Shown: positions 15,538 to 23,048, counted from the stretch's first letter. The stretch is 64,000 nt of DNA from an uncultured Bacteroidales bacterium (GCA_934728255.1 CAKVEC010000008.1:1-64000), one strand, 5' to 3'. A program made the numbers and translations. Notes: generated by a model from the sequence alone, not told the origin.

Positions 15538-16368
15538 TTATTCGGCTTTAGCCTCTGCAGCCTCAGCGTCCTCTGCTTTCTCTGCAGCAGGAGCGGCTTT
15601 GCGAACACGCTGGCGACGCTCTTTGGGAGCGGGAGCCTCAGTATTAGCCTGAGCCTGAGCAGCCTCTTCATCTGCTTTCTCCACCTTACGCTCTTCGATG
15701 CCCTCTTTGATAGCATCGCAGACAGCAGCCATAATCACGTCAATAGACTTGGTAGCATCGTCGTTTGCAGGGATAACGAAATCGATATTGTTGGGGTTCG
15801 AGTTGGTATCCACGATACCGAATACAGGAATACCCAGACGGTTAGCCTCTGCTACAGCGATATGCTCCTTCATCACGTCAACCACAAAGATAGCGGACGG
15901 CAGGCGGGTAAGGTCTGCAATAGAGCCGAGGTTCTTCTCAAGTTTCTCACGCTGACGGGTAATCTGGAGTTTCTCTCGTTTGGAGATGTTGTCGAAAGTG
16001 CCGTCGGTCATCATCTTGTCGATGGAAGACATTTTCTTGACAGCCTTGCGGATAGTGGGGAAGTTGGTAAGCATACCACCTGCCCAACGCTCGGTGATGT
16101 ACGGCATACCTACCTCGGTAGCGTGCTGTGCAACGACTTCTTGTGCCTGTTTCTTGGTACCAACAAAAAGCACTTTGCGACCTTGTTTTGCGAGGTTTTT
16201 CAAAGCCTCAGCAGCCTCATCGATTTTAACGGCGGTCTTGTTGAGGTCGATGATGTGGATACCGTTGCGCTCCATATAGATATAAGGAGCCATTGCAGGA
16301 TTCCATTTACGTTTAAGGTGACCAAAGTGGCAGCCAGCCTCGAGAAGTTGATCAAAATTTGTTCTCAT
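15538..16368 (-). CDS. rpsB: 30S ribosomal protein uS2
   Basis: A 276-residue uS2. The conserved start MRTNFDQLLEAGCHFGH gives ATG 16368; the open frame reaches upstream to 16515 only because the leader lacks stops. Other signatures are RKVLFVGTKKQAQ and ITERWAGGMLTNF. An alanine/glutamate-rich tail of about 50 residues with a basic KERRQRVRK patch extends past the core. It assembles late on the back of the 30S subunit and helps recruit bS1 where present. It lies between rpsI and tsf, a common order in Bacteroidota. Confidence 0.97.
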   Translation of the reverse strand: MRTNFDQLLEAGCHFGHLKRKWNPAMAPYIYMERNGIHIIDLNKTAVKIDEAAEALKNLAKQGRKVLFVGTKKQAQEVVAQHATEVGMPYITERWAGGMLTNFPTIRKAVKKMSSIDKMMTDGTFDNISKREKLQITRQREKLEKNLGSIADLTRLPSAIFVVDVMKEHIAVAEANRLGIPVFGIVDTNSNPNNIDFVIPANDDATKSIDVIMAAVCDAIKEGIEERKVEKADEEAAQAQANTEAPAPKERRQRVRKAAPAAEKAEDAEAAEAKAE

Positions 16369-16498
16369 TTTGATTGATGTTTTAGTTTGTTTGAATAAAT
16401 TATTGTTTATTTCTCCGTACAATCCATTAACCTGCGACTCTGCTTTCATCAAGCGGCAGAGCAAGCGGCAAAATGCGGCTTTGAGGTAACTGAAAGAA

Positions 16499-16532
16499 CC
16501 ACGCGGTAGTCCCAAAGGAGTCCGCGTGGTTT
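16499..16532 (-). promoter_or_regulatory. Strong hairpin in the rpsI-rpsB spacer (rpsB leader)
   Basis: ACCACGCGG/CCGCGTGGT forms a 9-bp perfect stem, extended by a second stem around CCC-AAA-GG. It lies just after the rpsI stop codon and about 130 nt before rpsB. It could be an attenuator, an RNA-processing site or a binding site for S2 autoregulation. There is only a weak T run, so simple termination is unlikely. Confidence 0.5.
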
Positions 16533-16548
16533 GGAGTTGCAGTGCAAA

Positions 16549-16935
16549 TTAACGTTTGCTGAACTGGAAATGCTTACGTGCTTTGGGTTGACCCGGTTTC
16601 TTACGTTCCACTTCGCGAGCGTCACGTGTCATAAAGCCTTCAGCCTTGAGAGCGGACTTATCTTCCGGATTGATTTTAACCAATGCGCGGGCAATAGCGA
16701 GACGGAGCGCCTCTGCCTGACCTTTGAAACCGCCACCTACAAGATTTACCTTGATGTCGTATTTCTCAGCAGCCTCGAGTTTATTAAGGGGCTGGAGAAC
16801 GATATAGCGGAGAATAGAAGAAGGGAAATAGGTTTCGATGTCGCGACCGTTGATCGTAATCTTACCTGCACCTTCACTTACGTAAACACGAGCGACTGCC
16901 GATTTACGACGACCTAATGCATTAATAACTTCCAT
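16549..16935 (-). CDS. rpsI: 30S ribosomal protein uS9
   Basis: A 128-residue uS9 with the family opening NALGRRKSAVARVY, the GGGFKGQAEALRLAIARAL segment and the conserved basic tail ending FSKR, which reaches into the P site of the 30S subunit. It lies 8 bp after rplM, the near-universal rplM-rpsI pairing. Confidence 0.97.
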   Translation of the reverse strand: MEVINALGRRKSAVARVYVSEGAGKITINGRDIETYFPSSILRYIVLQPLNKLEAAEKYDIKVNLVGGGFKGQAEALRLAIARALVKINPEDKSALKAEGFMTRDAREVERKKPGQPKARKHFQFSKR

Positions 16936-16943
16936 ATCTTCTA

Positions 16944-17399
16944 TTATTTAAGAGTGTTGATGTCAATTTGTTTGGGTTGTTGTGCCTGCATATTGTGCTC
17001 TGCACCTGCAAACACGTGGAGATTGGTAATCTGGCGTGCGCCAAGACGGTTCTTGGGAAGCATACCTTTTACCACCTTGGTAATCAGACGATCTGCACCT
17101 TTCTCGAGCAACTGAGCCGGAGTCATCTCACGCTGACCACCGGGGAATCCCGTGTAGCGGATATAGATGCGGTCATTCCACTTGTTGCCGGTAAGTTTCA
17201 CTTTGTCGGCATTGATAATGATTACGTTGTCGCCGCAATCCACGTTAGGTGTGTACGAAGGTTTGTACTTACCACGAAGCAACTTAGCCACTTTCGTGCA
17301 CATACGACCAAGTACCTGGTCTTGAGCGTCGATAACCACCCATTCTTTCTGAACGGTAGCCTTGTTAGCCGACACTGTCTTGTAACTTAAAGTATCCAT
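16944..17399 (-). CDS. rplM: 50S ribosomal protein uL13
   Basis: A 151-residue uL13. It shows the VIDAQDQVLGRMCTKVAKLLRGK opening, YTPNVDCGDNVIIINADKVKLTGNKW and the GMLPKNRLGARQ signature. It is an early-assembling 50S protein. It is the first gene of the operon and is preceded by a structured leader of about 170 nt and a perfect promoter (17579-17610). Confidence 0.97.
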   Translation of the reverse strand: MDTLSYKTVSANKATVQKEWVVIDAQDQVLGRMCTKVAKLLRGKYKPSYTPNVDCGDNVIIINADKVKLTGNKWNDRIYIRYTGFPGGQREMTPAQLLEKGADRLITKVVKGMLPKNRLGARQITNLHVFAGAEHNMQAQQPKQIDINTLK

Positions 17400-17404
17400 T
17401 AGTT

Positions 17405-17575
17405 ATTATTTGTTTTAGGTTGAACCGACAGACATCGTTTACGTTTCGCAATTAGCCGACCGCTGACGTGCTTGCACCGCATTGCCGACGCGAAGCCACT
17501 GCCCAGTTCAACGTTAATAAAATATATGCTTTTATATGGTTTTTATATCCGTGCGGACACAATCACCCGAAAAAG
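17405..17575 (-). promoter_or_regulatory. Structured 5' leader of the rplM operon, candidate ribosomal-protein autoregulatory element
   Basis: Read on the minus strand, GTTGAAC near 17510 pairs with GTTCAAC near 17420, and GGCAG with CTGTC just inside, closing a GC-rich domain of about 85 nt. I recall that ribosomal leader motifs upstream of rplM have been described in Bacteroidia; whether this one matches needs a covariance-model search. The promoter at 17579-17610 places all of it in the untranslated leader. Confidence 0.55.
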
Positions 17576-17578
17576 CGT

Positions 17579-17610
17579 GCAAAGTTACGACTATTTTTCG
17601 AGATACACAA
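17579..17610 (-). promoter_or_regulatory. Promoter of the rplM-rpsI-rpsB-tsf operon
   Basis: Minus strand: TTG (17608-17610), 20-bp spacer, TAACTTTGC (17579-17587). The sequence after TTG is TGTATCTCGA, close to the CRISPR repeat's TGTATATCAC. Confidence 0.87.
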
Positions 17611-17696
17611 ATAAATGTTATGATTTTTATTGCAAGAGCGGATTTTATACAGTTTATGCACTGCAAAGAGTGCATAAACGCATAGCAAAAACGTTT

Positions 17697-17741
17697 TCTT
17701 TCTACGTCCTTTCTACGTCTTTTCTACGTAATCGGTATTAC
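17697..17741 (+). repeat. Triple CTACGT dispersed element, copy B
   Basis: Same three CTACGT motifs as copy A, between the rplM promoter and the 3' end of the restriction gene. A pair of inverted TTTATGCACT/AGTGCATAAA arms (about 17651-17680) lies just upstream and resembles the GCATAAA motifs flanking copies C and D. Confidence 0.85.
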
Positions 17742-17776
17742 AGAGACACCCAATGTATAAACTGCATAACGATTGA

Positions 17777-18649
17777 CTAAATAATAATCCCTGATTCTTT
17801 CATACGATTTTGTACGTCAGACCACGGGCGTTCAATATGTTCTTTTGTCTCGTTGAAAAAACGTAATACCACATCTTGGTCTATGGGAGACCAATCGTCC
17901 CGACGAGAACATTTGCGCAGGATATAAATCTGGTCAATGCGCGAATAAGCAGGATCTACATCGCTCCCGACATCGTATTTTTCGGCAACAGCCACAAAAC
18001 GTGCGTACGGATTACCGTTTTTGATTTTCTCCGCTGTAGCAATAATACTATCCAGCATCGTTTTATCAATAAATGTTTTTGCCTCAACCACAATGGCAGG
18101 AACAGCGACTTTCTGTGGTGTCTGATTATCAATGCCAATCTTAAAATAGCGGAATATAGCAAAATCTTGGTCTTTCACATTAGTAGCCACTTCGGGGGAA
18201 ACTATAAACTTATCAAAGTCTTTTGCCTTAAAATAGAGATTGGTATATGATTTGGCACTACCACTATCCAACGTACCTGCTACATTGTACTTACTTTGGT
18301 ACTCATGCACAAGGTCTCGAAAAAGCAAAAACAGAAATTCTTCCAAAATAGTCGGGCGCAACTTGGTTTGCGGATTATACACATTCTCATAATTGTTGTT
18401 GTGCAAAAAATCATAATACTCATTGAGTGCAGAAACACGTGCCGCCACAATATCCGAAGTATAACCGATCAAAGCATTATTGCACCGAATGTAGTGTACA
18501 TATTGGTTGGCAATGGACTTCAATATCACCTTATCCTTGTCTTTGCTATTCTGCTGCGTATTGGTAAGTTGTTTCAACAAGCAGGACGCATGACACAAAT
18601 GGGGTTCTTGCTCTACAAATGTCCGAATAATATCTTCAATGTTTTCCAT
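17777..18649 (-). CDS. Type II restriction endonuclease, Bpu10I-like (probable)
   Basis: A 290-residue protein encoded 2 bp downstream of a DNA cytosine methyltransferase in the same direction, the usual layout of a type II restriction-modification pair. VPAIVVEAKTFIDKTMLDSI contains a PD-(D/E)XK-like E-x-K (E189, K191), with a candidate acidic partner at D162 and GTLDSGSAKSYTN (126-137) upstream. The overall pattern resembles the Bpu10I family as I remember it. Recognition sequence cannot be predicted. It presumably cuts DNA lacking the partner's C5 methylation. The family assignment is less certain than the role. Confidence 0.7.
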   Translation of the reverse strand: MENIEDIIRTFVEQEPHLCHASCLLKQLTNTQQNSKDKDKVILKSIANQYVHYIRCNNALIGYTSDIVAARVSALNEYYDFLHNNNYENVYNPQTKLRPTILEEFLFLLFRDLVHEYQSKYNVAGTLDSGSAKSYTNLYFKAKDFDKFIVSPEVATNVKDQDFAIFRYFKIGIDNQTPQKVAVPAIVVEAKTFIDKTMLDSIIATAEKIKNGNPYARFVAVAEKYDVGSDVDPAYSRIDQIYILRKCSRRDDWSPIDQDVVLRFFNETKEHIERPWSDVQNRMKESGIII

Positions 18650-18651
18650 AA

Positions 18652-19821
18652 TTATTTGCCGTTAAGTTGCTGTACAATAGTATCCGCTATGGCTTTTGCC
18701 AACAAAACGGGTACTGCATTCCCTATTTGTTGATATTGGCTCAATCCTTTTTCCCATGACATCTTTGTTCGCATACCCTCAAAAATAAAATCATCGGGGA
18801 AAGACTGCAGACGTGCTCCTTCACGTGCGGTAAAATTTCTATTTAGATGAGGATGTACAAAATTAGACTGGAAAGAAGCGGCAATAGTGGGAGCAGGCTG
18901 ATTTCCAAACAAACGCTGATTATTTTGTCCGAATTTAACTGTTGATATAGTCCCCGGTGCACCCCTGCGATATGAGGCATGTTGTTCCCATACATCCAAC
19001 AAATTTTGTCCGGGGCGAATCGCCTCAAACCTTGCTATCAATCTGGGTGTATGCTTCATAGCAATATGATTAAACACATATTGCGAATTCTGTCGCATTA
19101 ACTTTTGGTAATCATTTTGTGGCTCCATCGGATATATTTGCATTGCAGCACCTTCACCCGCTGCAATCTGCGGCAAATCCATAATTGCCTCATCAATGGT
19201 TATTTTATGCTCCAATGAATAAGGTTGCGGGTATTGCGGGACAATACCCAAATCTTTTCTAAAACCGATTAAGATAACGCGTTCACGATTTTGCGGTACC
19301 CCATAATCCGAGGCAGTCAGTACCTTGTACGCCACATTATAACCGCAAGTCCCCGCATTGGAAAATTCCTCAACAATAGTTTGAATAACCTGTCCGTTTT
19401 GCATAGACAGCAAGCCCTTGACATTCTCCATAACAAAGGCTTGGGGTGAATACCAATTGATAAACTTAACAAAACCATAAAACAACTTGTTACGCGGGTC
19501 GTCCGCAATTTGATTACGCCGCTTGTTCGCCAAACTGCATCCTTGACAAGGCGGGCCACCGATAATCATATCGGGAATAACCCCACCAGTCAAGGCATCC
19601 ACCTCATCTTTTGCAATAAGCGTAATGTCTTTGCACAAGAACGGAGTTCCAGGAAAATTGCGGCTGAAAGTCTTTTCGCAGTTTTCGTCAATATCCGAAG
19701 CAAAAATGGATTTAACACCTGCCCAACTAAATCCTTTTGTCAGACCGCCACACCCCGAGAACAAATCCATCGAGGTATAAACCCGCTGCGTAGCAGCGGA
19801 TTGAGATACAATTTGATTCAT
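18652..19821 (-). CDS. DNA (cytosine-5)-methyltransferase of the type II restriction-modification pair
   Basis: A 389-residue C5 methyltransferase with motifs in standard order: I DLFSGCGGLTKGF (19-31), IV GGPPCQGCSLANKR (88-101, catalytic C92), VI MENVKGL (131-137), VIII QNRERVILIGF (177-187) and X QQIGNAVPVLLAKAI near the C-terminus. It protects host DNA from the adjacent endonuclease. The target-recognition region between VIII and X cannot be read for specificity. A promoter lies at 20136-20167, giving an unusually long leader of about 310 nt that contains a nested palindrome (19928-20039). No controller protein or vsr gene is evident. Confidence 0.93.
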   Translation of the reverse strand: MNQIVSQSAATQRVYTSMDLFSGCGGLTKGFSWAGVKSIFASDIDENCEKTFSRNFPGTPFLCKDITLIAKDEVDALTGGVIPDMIIGGPPCQGCSLANKRRNQIADDPRNKLFYGFVKFINWYSPQAFVMENVKGLLSMQNGQVIQTIVEEFSNAGTCGYNVAYKVLTASDYGVPQNRERVILIGFRKDLGIVPQYPQPYSLEHKITIDEAIMDLPQIAAGEGAAMQIYPMEPQNDYQKLMRQNSQYVFNHIAMKHTPRLIARFEAIRPGQNLLDVWEQHASYRRGAPGTISTVKFGQNNQRLFGNQPAPTIAASFQSNFVHPHLNRNFTAREGARLQSFPDDFIFEGMRTKMSWEKGLSQYQQIGNAVPVLLAKAIADTIVQQLNGK

Positions 19822-19927
19822 TGCACAATAGTATGCGCGAACTATCTATTGCGGGGAAATGGGAACGCCGAGAACCAGACAGACGAAAAGAAACAAGCAC
19901 AAAAAAAGCGCAAACGTCTCTTTATCA

Positions 19928-20039
19928 ATCTGAAGGTCTTGGTCGAACCCATTACACCGATAAGTTCCGCTCACGCTATGCGCGAGCATTCACTGAACTT
20001 ATTCGGGTGTAAATCTTATAAACGACCAAGTTTTCAGAT
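19928..20039. other. Nested imperfect palindrome of about 110 bp in the leader of the restriction-modification operon
   Basis: From outside inward the arms are ATCTGAA/TTCAGAT, CTTGGTCG/CGACCAAG (19938-19945 and 20023-20030), TTACACC/GGTGTAA (19952-19958 and 20006-20012), ATAAGTTC/GAACTTAT (19960-19967 and 19995-20002) and GCTC/GAGC. It could fold into one long rod as RNA from either strand or as single-stranded DNA. A short reading frame of about 47 codons inside the minus-strand leader ends with a hydrophobic stretch, but I have no evidence it is translated. Confidence 0.75.
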
Positions 20040-20135
20040 ACCGAATAAATAGCAAACGCTATAAATTATGTTTAGGAGTGATATGTATTTCAACTCTGTA
20101 GCACACTCCTTTTCACCACATAGTTGATTTTGATT

Positions 20136-20167
20136 GCAAAGATAGTGTTTTTTATACAATTACGCAA
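20136..20167 (-). promoter_or_regulatory. Promoter reading toward the restriction-modification operon
   Basis: Minus strand: TTG (20165-20167), 20-bp spacer, TATCTTTGC (20136-20144). The start site would lie near 20130, about 310 nt before the methyltransferase ATG. Confidence 0.85.
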
Positions 20168-20196
20168 ATCCCGAAGAAACAAATTACGAGAACAAA

Positions 20197-20233
20197 AAGT
20201 CTGCCCGGCAATTTCACATTACCGGGCAGACTT
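20197..20233 (-). terminator. Terminator of the metK-lspA-DUF4296 operon
   Basis: AAGTCTGCCCGG/CCGGGCAGACTT, a 12-bp perfect stem, followed on the minus strand by TTTTTGTT, 16 bp after the DUF4296 stop codon. Confidence 0.9.
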
Positions 20234-20248
20234 GTATCCGCATACATA

Positions 20249-20824
20249 TCAACGATTTGCAGAGAGAGTGTCTATAAAGACACTATCCATATGGGAGACG
20301 ATCCCGACAGGCGGGAGGAGGGACGGAAGTGTATCGGCAGGATAATCTTGCGGAAGACCCATCAGATAGCGGACTGGCAAGCCGTGCTGCAGTTCCCACT
20401 CGAGGTCTTCCAATGATTTTTTCTGCTGCGGTTCTATCTCCTCCGTTTGTGTGTTGAGCAAGGTTTGTTGCAGTTCGTGCTGCGCACGCCATTCGTCGCG
20501 GTCTGCCTCCAAATCGTTAACCACTCGGGGATAGATTTTGTCGAAACGTTGTGGGTGGTTGGTGTACCAAACGAGCGAACTATCGAACTGCGCCTGGGTA
20601 ATACCATGGTCGTCCATAATCTGCTGGTAGTATTTTGCCACCGCCTCGTCATGTCCATAGTTGTATCCCGCCACCTGCAAGACCGCCTCGGCGTGGTGCA
20701 AGTCGTGCAGGACAGAGCGCATCTCAGCCGACGAGATAACACCCCGCGGACGGCAGCCGCAGAGGACAATGAACAATGAACAATGAACAATGAACAATGA
20801 ACAATATCGAATAGGGCGGCGCAT
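20249..20824 (-). CDS. DUF4296 lipoprotein with a signal peptide built from a heptanucleotide repeat
   Basis: A 191-residue predicted lipoprotein. The N-terminus MRRPIRYCSLFIVHCSLF... ends in the lipobox LCGC (C24). The hydrophobic core of the signal is encoded by five 7-bp units (20766-20800), read as SLFIVHC in the minus frame. The mature part matches DUF4296: helices with LHDLHHAEAVL, then YYQQIMDDHGITQAQFDSSLVWYTNHPQRFDKIYPRV. DUF4296 genes commonly sit beside lspA in Bacteroidota; function is unknown. It begins 1 bp after the lspA stop. Gain or loss of one repeat unit would break the frame, so the gene could switch on and off by slippage. The C-terminal half contains a long charged helix. 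Confidence 0.85.
   Translation of the reverse strand: MRRPIRYCSLFIVHCSLFIVLCGCRPRGVISSAEMRSVLHDLHHAEAVLQVAGYNYGHDEAVAKYYQQIMDDHGITQAQFDSSLVWYTNHPQRFDKIYPRVVNDLEADRDEWRAQHELQQTLLNTQTEEIEPQQKKSLEDLEWELQHGLPVRYLMGLPQDYPADTLPSLLPPVGIVSHMDSVFIDTLSANR
20766..20805. repeat. Heptanucleotide repeat (ACAATGA, five units) inside the DUF4296 gene
   Basis: Five exact 7-bp units plus five bases, located within the signal-peptide codons of the lipoprotein gene. It is the clearest site here where slippage would change expression of a protein. Confidence 0.95.
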
Positions 20825-20825
20825 A

Positions 20826-21410
20826 TTATTCGGTCTTGGTGTCGTTTTGCGGAGCGTGCTTGTCCTTTTTCTCCAGCGAGTCGTTGAGGTCGCGACGATA
20901 GAAAAGCAGGATAATGATTACGGCACAAGTGATACACGAGTCGGCAAGATTGAATACCGGTCGGAAAAACAGCACCTCGCCTGCGCTATTATGAATCAGC
21001 GGGAAATAGAGCATATCCACCACCTTGCCGTACATCCAGCCTGCATAGCCGAAGATTTTGCCATACGCCACGCAATCCACGATATTGCCCAATGCACCGG
21101 CAATAATGAGTGCCAACGAGACGAGGTAGCCCGTGCGGGGATGGTGCTTGCAGATAAGGACGTGTATATACCAACCGAGCAAGCCCACTACGATAATACG
21201 GAAGAGGGTCAGTGCTAACTTAGAGAACCATTCGATACCGAATGCCATACCGTCGTTTTCGACAAAGCAGAGCCAGAACCAAGAAGTTATGGGATGCGCC
21301 TCGCCCAAAGCATAGTGGGTACGGATATAGATTTTGAGTGCCTGGTCAAGTGCAACAGCCACAAGGACTATCGCACTGACGAGCAGACTTTGTTTAGCGG
21401 TTTTAGTCAT
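20826..21410 (-). CDS. lspA: Lipoprotein signal peptidase (signal peptidase II)
   Basis: A 194-residue inner-membrane aspartic protease with four membrane helices. The catalytic aspartates are visible in GNIVD (D112) and FNLADS (D157), and VENDGMAFG is the family's N/GxAFG segment. It cleaves the signal peptide of prolipoproteins before the lipid-modified cysteine. Its ATG overlaps the metK stop (ATGA), and the DUF4296 lipoprotein, itself a likely substrate, follows at once. A charged cytoplasmic tail of about 25 residues ends the protein. Confidence 0.95.
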   Translation of the reverse strand: MTKTAKQSLLVSAIVLVAVALDQALKIYIRTHYALGEAHPITSWFWLCFVENDGMAFGIEWFSKLALTLFRIIVVGLLGWYIHVLICKHHPRTGYLVSLALIIAGALGNIVDCVAYGKIFGYAGWMYGKVVDMLYFPLIHNSAGEVLFFRPVFNLADSCITCAVIIILLFYRRDLNDSLEKKDKHAPQNDTKTE

Positions 21411-22645
21411 AGTTTGAACGCTTTACGTATTTCTTCCACGCGGTTGAGTTTCTCCCACGTAAAGAGTTCCACTTGTTTGGTAATCGGTTTGCCGTTCTCG
21501 CCGACAAAGTTTTTCTCCACTATCTCCGGCGTACGCCCGACGTGTCCATACTTGGCGGTTTCCTCATAGATCGGTTCGCAAAGGTGCAAGTCGCGTGCGA
21601 TAGCCGCAGGACGGAGGTCAAACAGGCGGTTGATAACACGCACGATATCCGCATCTTTGATACCCTTTGCAGCCGTACCGTAGGTATCGACAAAAAGGCT
21701 GACAGGTTTCGCCACACCGATGGCATAACTGACCTGGACGAGCATCTCGCGTGCCACGCCCGCAGCCACCATATTTTTGGCAATCCAACGTGCCGCATAC
21801 GCCGCCGAGCGATCGACCTTCGAGGGGTCTTTGCCCGAAAAAGCACCGCCGCCGTGTGCACCGCGACCTCCGTAGGTATCCACAATGATTTTGCGCCCGG
21901 TCAAGCCCGTATCACCATGAGGACCGCCGATCTCGAAATTGCCTGTCGGATTGACAAGCAGTTTGTACTCCCCTTGCAGCAACTTGGTATAACGTGCATC
22001 ACGTGTAGCCACACGGGGGAGGACGATGTCAATCATATCCTGCCGGATCTGCTCCTGCGATACACCGGGGTCGTGCTGGGTGGAAATAACGATGGTATCG
22101 ATACGCACGGGTTCGTTGTGCTCGTTGTACTCGATCGTAACCTGACTTTTGGAGTCGGGGCGGAGGTAGGTCATCTCTTTGCCCTCCTTGCGTATGCGGG
22201 CGAGCGTATAGACAATAGTGTGCGCCATATCGAGGGTGAGCGGCATATAGTTCTCGGTCTCGGCGGTAGCATAGCCGAACATCATCCCCTGGTCGCCTGC
22301 GCCCTGCGCCATACGGGTGGCACGGCTCACGCCCATATTGATGTCCGCTGACTGCGAGTGGATAGCGGTCAGGATACCGCAACTCTCCGCTTCGAACTTG
22401 TACTCCGCCTTGGTGTAACCGATCTTCTTGATTGTATCACGCACCACCTGCTGGATGTCCACATAGCCGCTGCTGGTTATTTCGCCCGCCACAACGACCT
22501 GTCCGGTAGTAACGAGGGTCTCGCATGCCACATGGCTGCGCGGGTCTTGCGCTAGAAAATTGTCCAAGATTGCATCACTGATCTGGTCTGCCACTTTGTC
22601 GGGATGTCCTTCGCCGACGCTCTCTGATGTAAATAAGTAGTTCAT
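21407..22645 (-). CDS. metK: S-adenosylmethionine synthase
   Basis: A 412-residue MAT enzyme making SAM from methionine and ATP. Signatures: ESVGEGHPDKVADQISDAILD at the N-terminus, GAGDQGMMFGYA for ATP, and GGGAFSGKDPSKVDRSAAY for phosphate and potassium binding. ATG 22645 matches the conserved start MNYLFTSESV; a longer open frame to 22714 runs through the riboswitch terminator and is not coding. It heads the metK-lspA-DUF4296 operon, which starts at a perfect promoter (22813-22844) and passes a SAM-II-like riboswitch and a terminator hairpin, so it is probably shut down by its own product. Confidence 0.96.
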   Translation of the reverse strand: MNYLFTSESVGEGHPDKVADQISDAILDNFLAQDPRSHVACETLVTTGQVVVAGEITSSGYVDIQQVVRDTIKKIGYTKAEYKFEAESCGILTAIHSQSADINMGVSRATRMAQGAGDQGMMFGYATAETENYMPLTLDMAHTIVYTLARIRKEGKEMTYLRPDSKSQVTIEYNEHNEPVRIDTIVISTQHDPGVSQEQIRQDMIDIVLPRVATRDARYTKLLQGEYKLLVNPTGNFEIGGPHGDTGLTGRKIIVDTYGGRGAHGGGAFSGKDPSKVDRSAAYAARWIAKNMVAAGVAREMLVQVSYAIGVAKPVSLFVDTYGTAAKGIKDADIVRVINRLFDLRPAAIARDLHLCEPIYEETAKYGHVGRTPEIVEKNFVGENGKPITKQVELFTWEKLNRVEEIRKAFKL

Positions 22646-22681
22646 AATCTCTGTATCCGATAGGGATATAACAAAAAATAA

Positions 22682-22710
22682 GCCACAAGGGACTGTTTTG
22701 GTCTTGTGGC
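22682..22710 (-). terminator. Attenuator terminator between the riboswitch and metK
   Basis: GCCACAAG/CTTGTGGC 8-bp stem followed on the minus strand by TTATTTTTTG. A CTTGTG just upstream, at the end of the riboswitch, can pair with the left arm (CCACAAG) as a possible antiterminator. Confidence 0.75.
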
Positions 22711-22714
22711 ACAA

Positions 22715-22763
22715 GGTTTTAGCATTCTTTTATAGAGGTTGCAAGCAGTCAAATCCGTCCTCT
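22715..22763 (-). promoter_or_regulatory. SAM-II-like riboswitch upstream of metK
   Basis: The minus-strand sequence follows the SAM-II consensus as I know it: first arm AGAGG, then GGATTTGAC, CTTGCAA, the second arm CCTCT, then ATAAAAG and the pseudoknot strand TGCTAAAACC. SAM-II is a known pseudoknot riboswitch class, reported in Bacteroidota as well as in Alphaproteobacteria. Position before metK fits feedback control by SAM. Confidence 0.78.
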
Positions 22764-22812
22764 TTCTTATAATTTGTAAATTAGGAAATGTGTAAATTTT
22801 CCTAATCGGACT

Positions 22813-22844
22813 GCAAAGGTACGACTTATTTTTGATATACGCAA
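22813..22844 (-). promoter_or_regulatory. Promoter of the metK operon
   Basis: Minus strand: TTG (22842-22844), 20-bp spacer, TACCTTTGC (22813-22821); the sequence after TTG is CGTATATC. Confidence 0.87.
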
Positions 22845-22958
22845 GAGAATTGCCATATACACAGGGCAACTGCATCAAAATAACAACATCAATAGTATGA
22901 TTTTGAAAGAATAAGTGTAACATTATACTATTTTCTATGCAAAATGTTATTCGTACTT

Positions 22959-23048
22959 AACGACGCGGGACGCGTCGTCTCCATAAGCACAGCAAATCCA
23001 TTCAGTTTGTGCCAAACTGCCCGCGGACGAGGGCGTCCGCGCCCCCGG
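22959..23048 (+). repeat. Two-hairpin REP-like element, copy 2, with extended head
   Basis: The head palindrome ACGACGCGGGACGCGTCGTCT (shortened here: ACGACGC...GCGTCGT) lies at 22959-22980. The first stem is CAGTTT/AAACTG (23003-23019), directly followed by the conserved CCGCGGACG block with GCGGACG/CGTCCGC. The head is shared only with copy 4. Confidence 0.85.

Noticed and set aside
19821..20012. 63-codon frame upstream of the methyltransferase as a controller (C) protein
   Set aside because: It lies on the opposite strand, spans the nested palindrome and has no helix-turn-helix pattern.
19938..20030. Nested palindrome as signal recognition particle RNA
   Set aside because: The apical GGAA...GCAG-type motif of 4.5S RNA is missing.
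19928..20039. Nested palindrome as an integron attC site
   Set aside because: The outer ends lack the GTTRRRY/RYYYAAC core boxes and there is no integrase nearby.
21407..22714. Longer metK start at 22714
   Set aside because: The extra codons run through the riboswitch terminator, and the conserved N-terminus begins at 22645.
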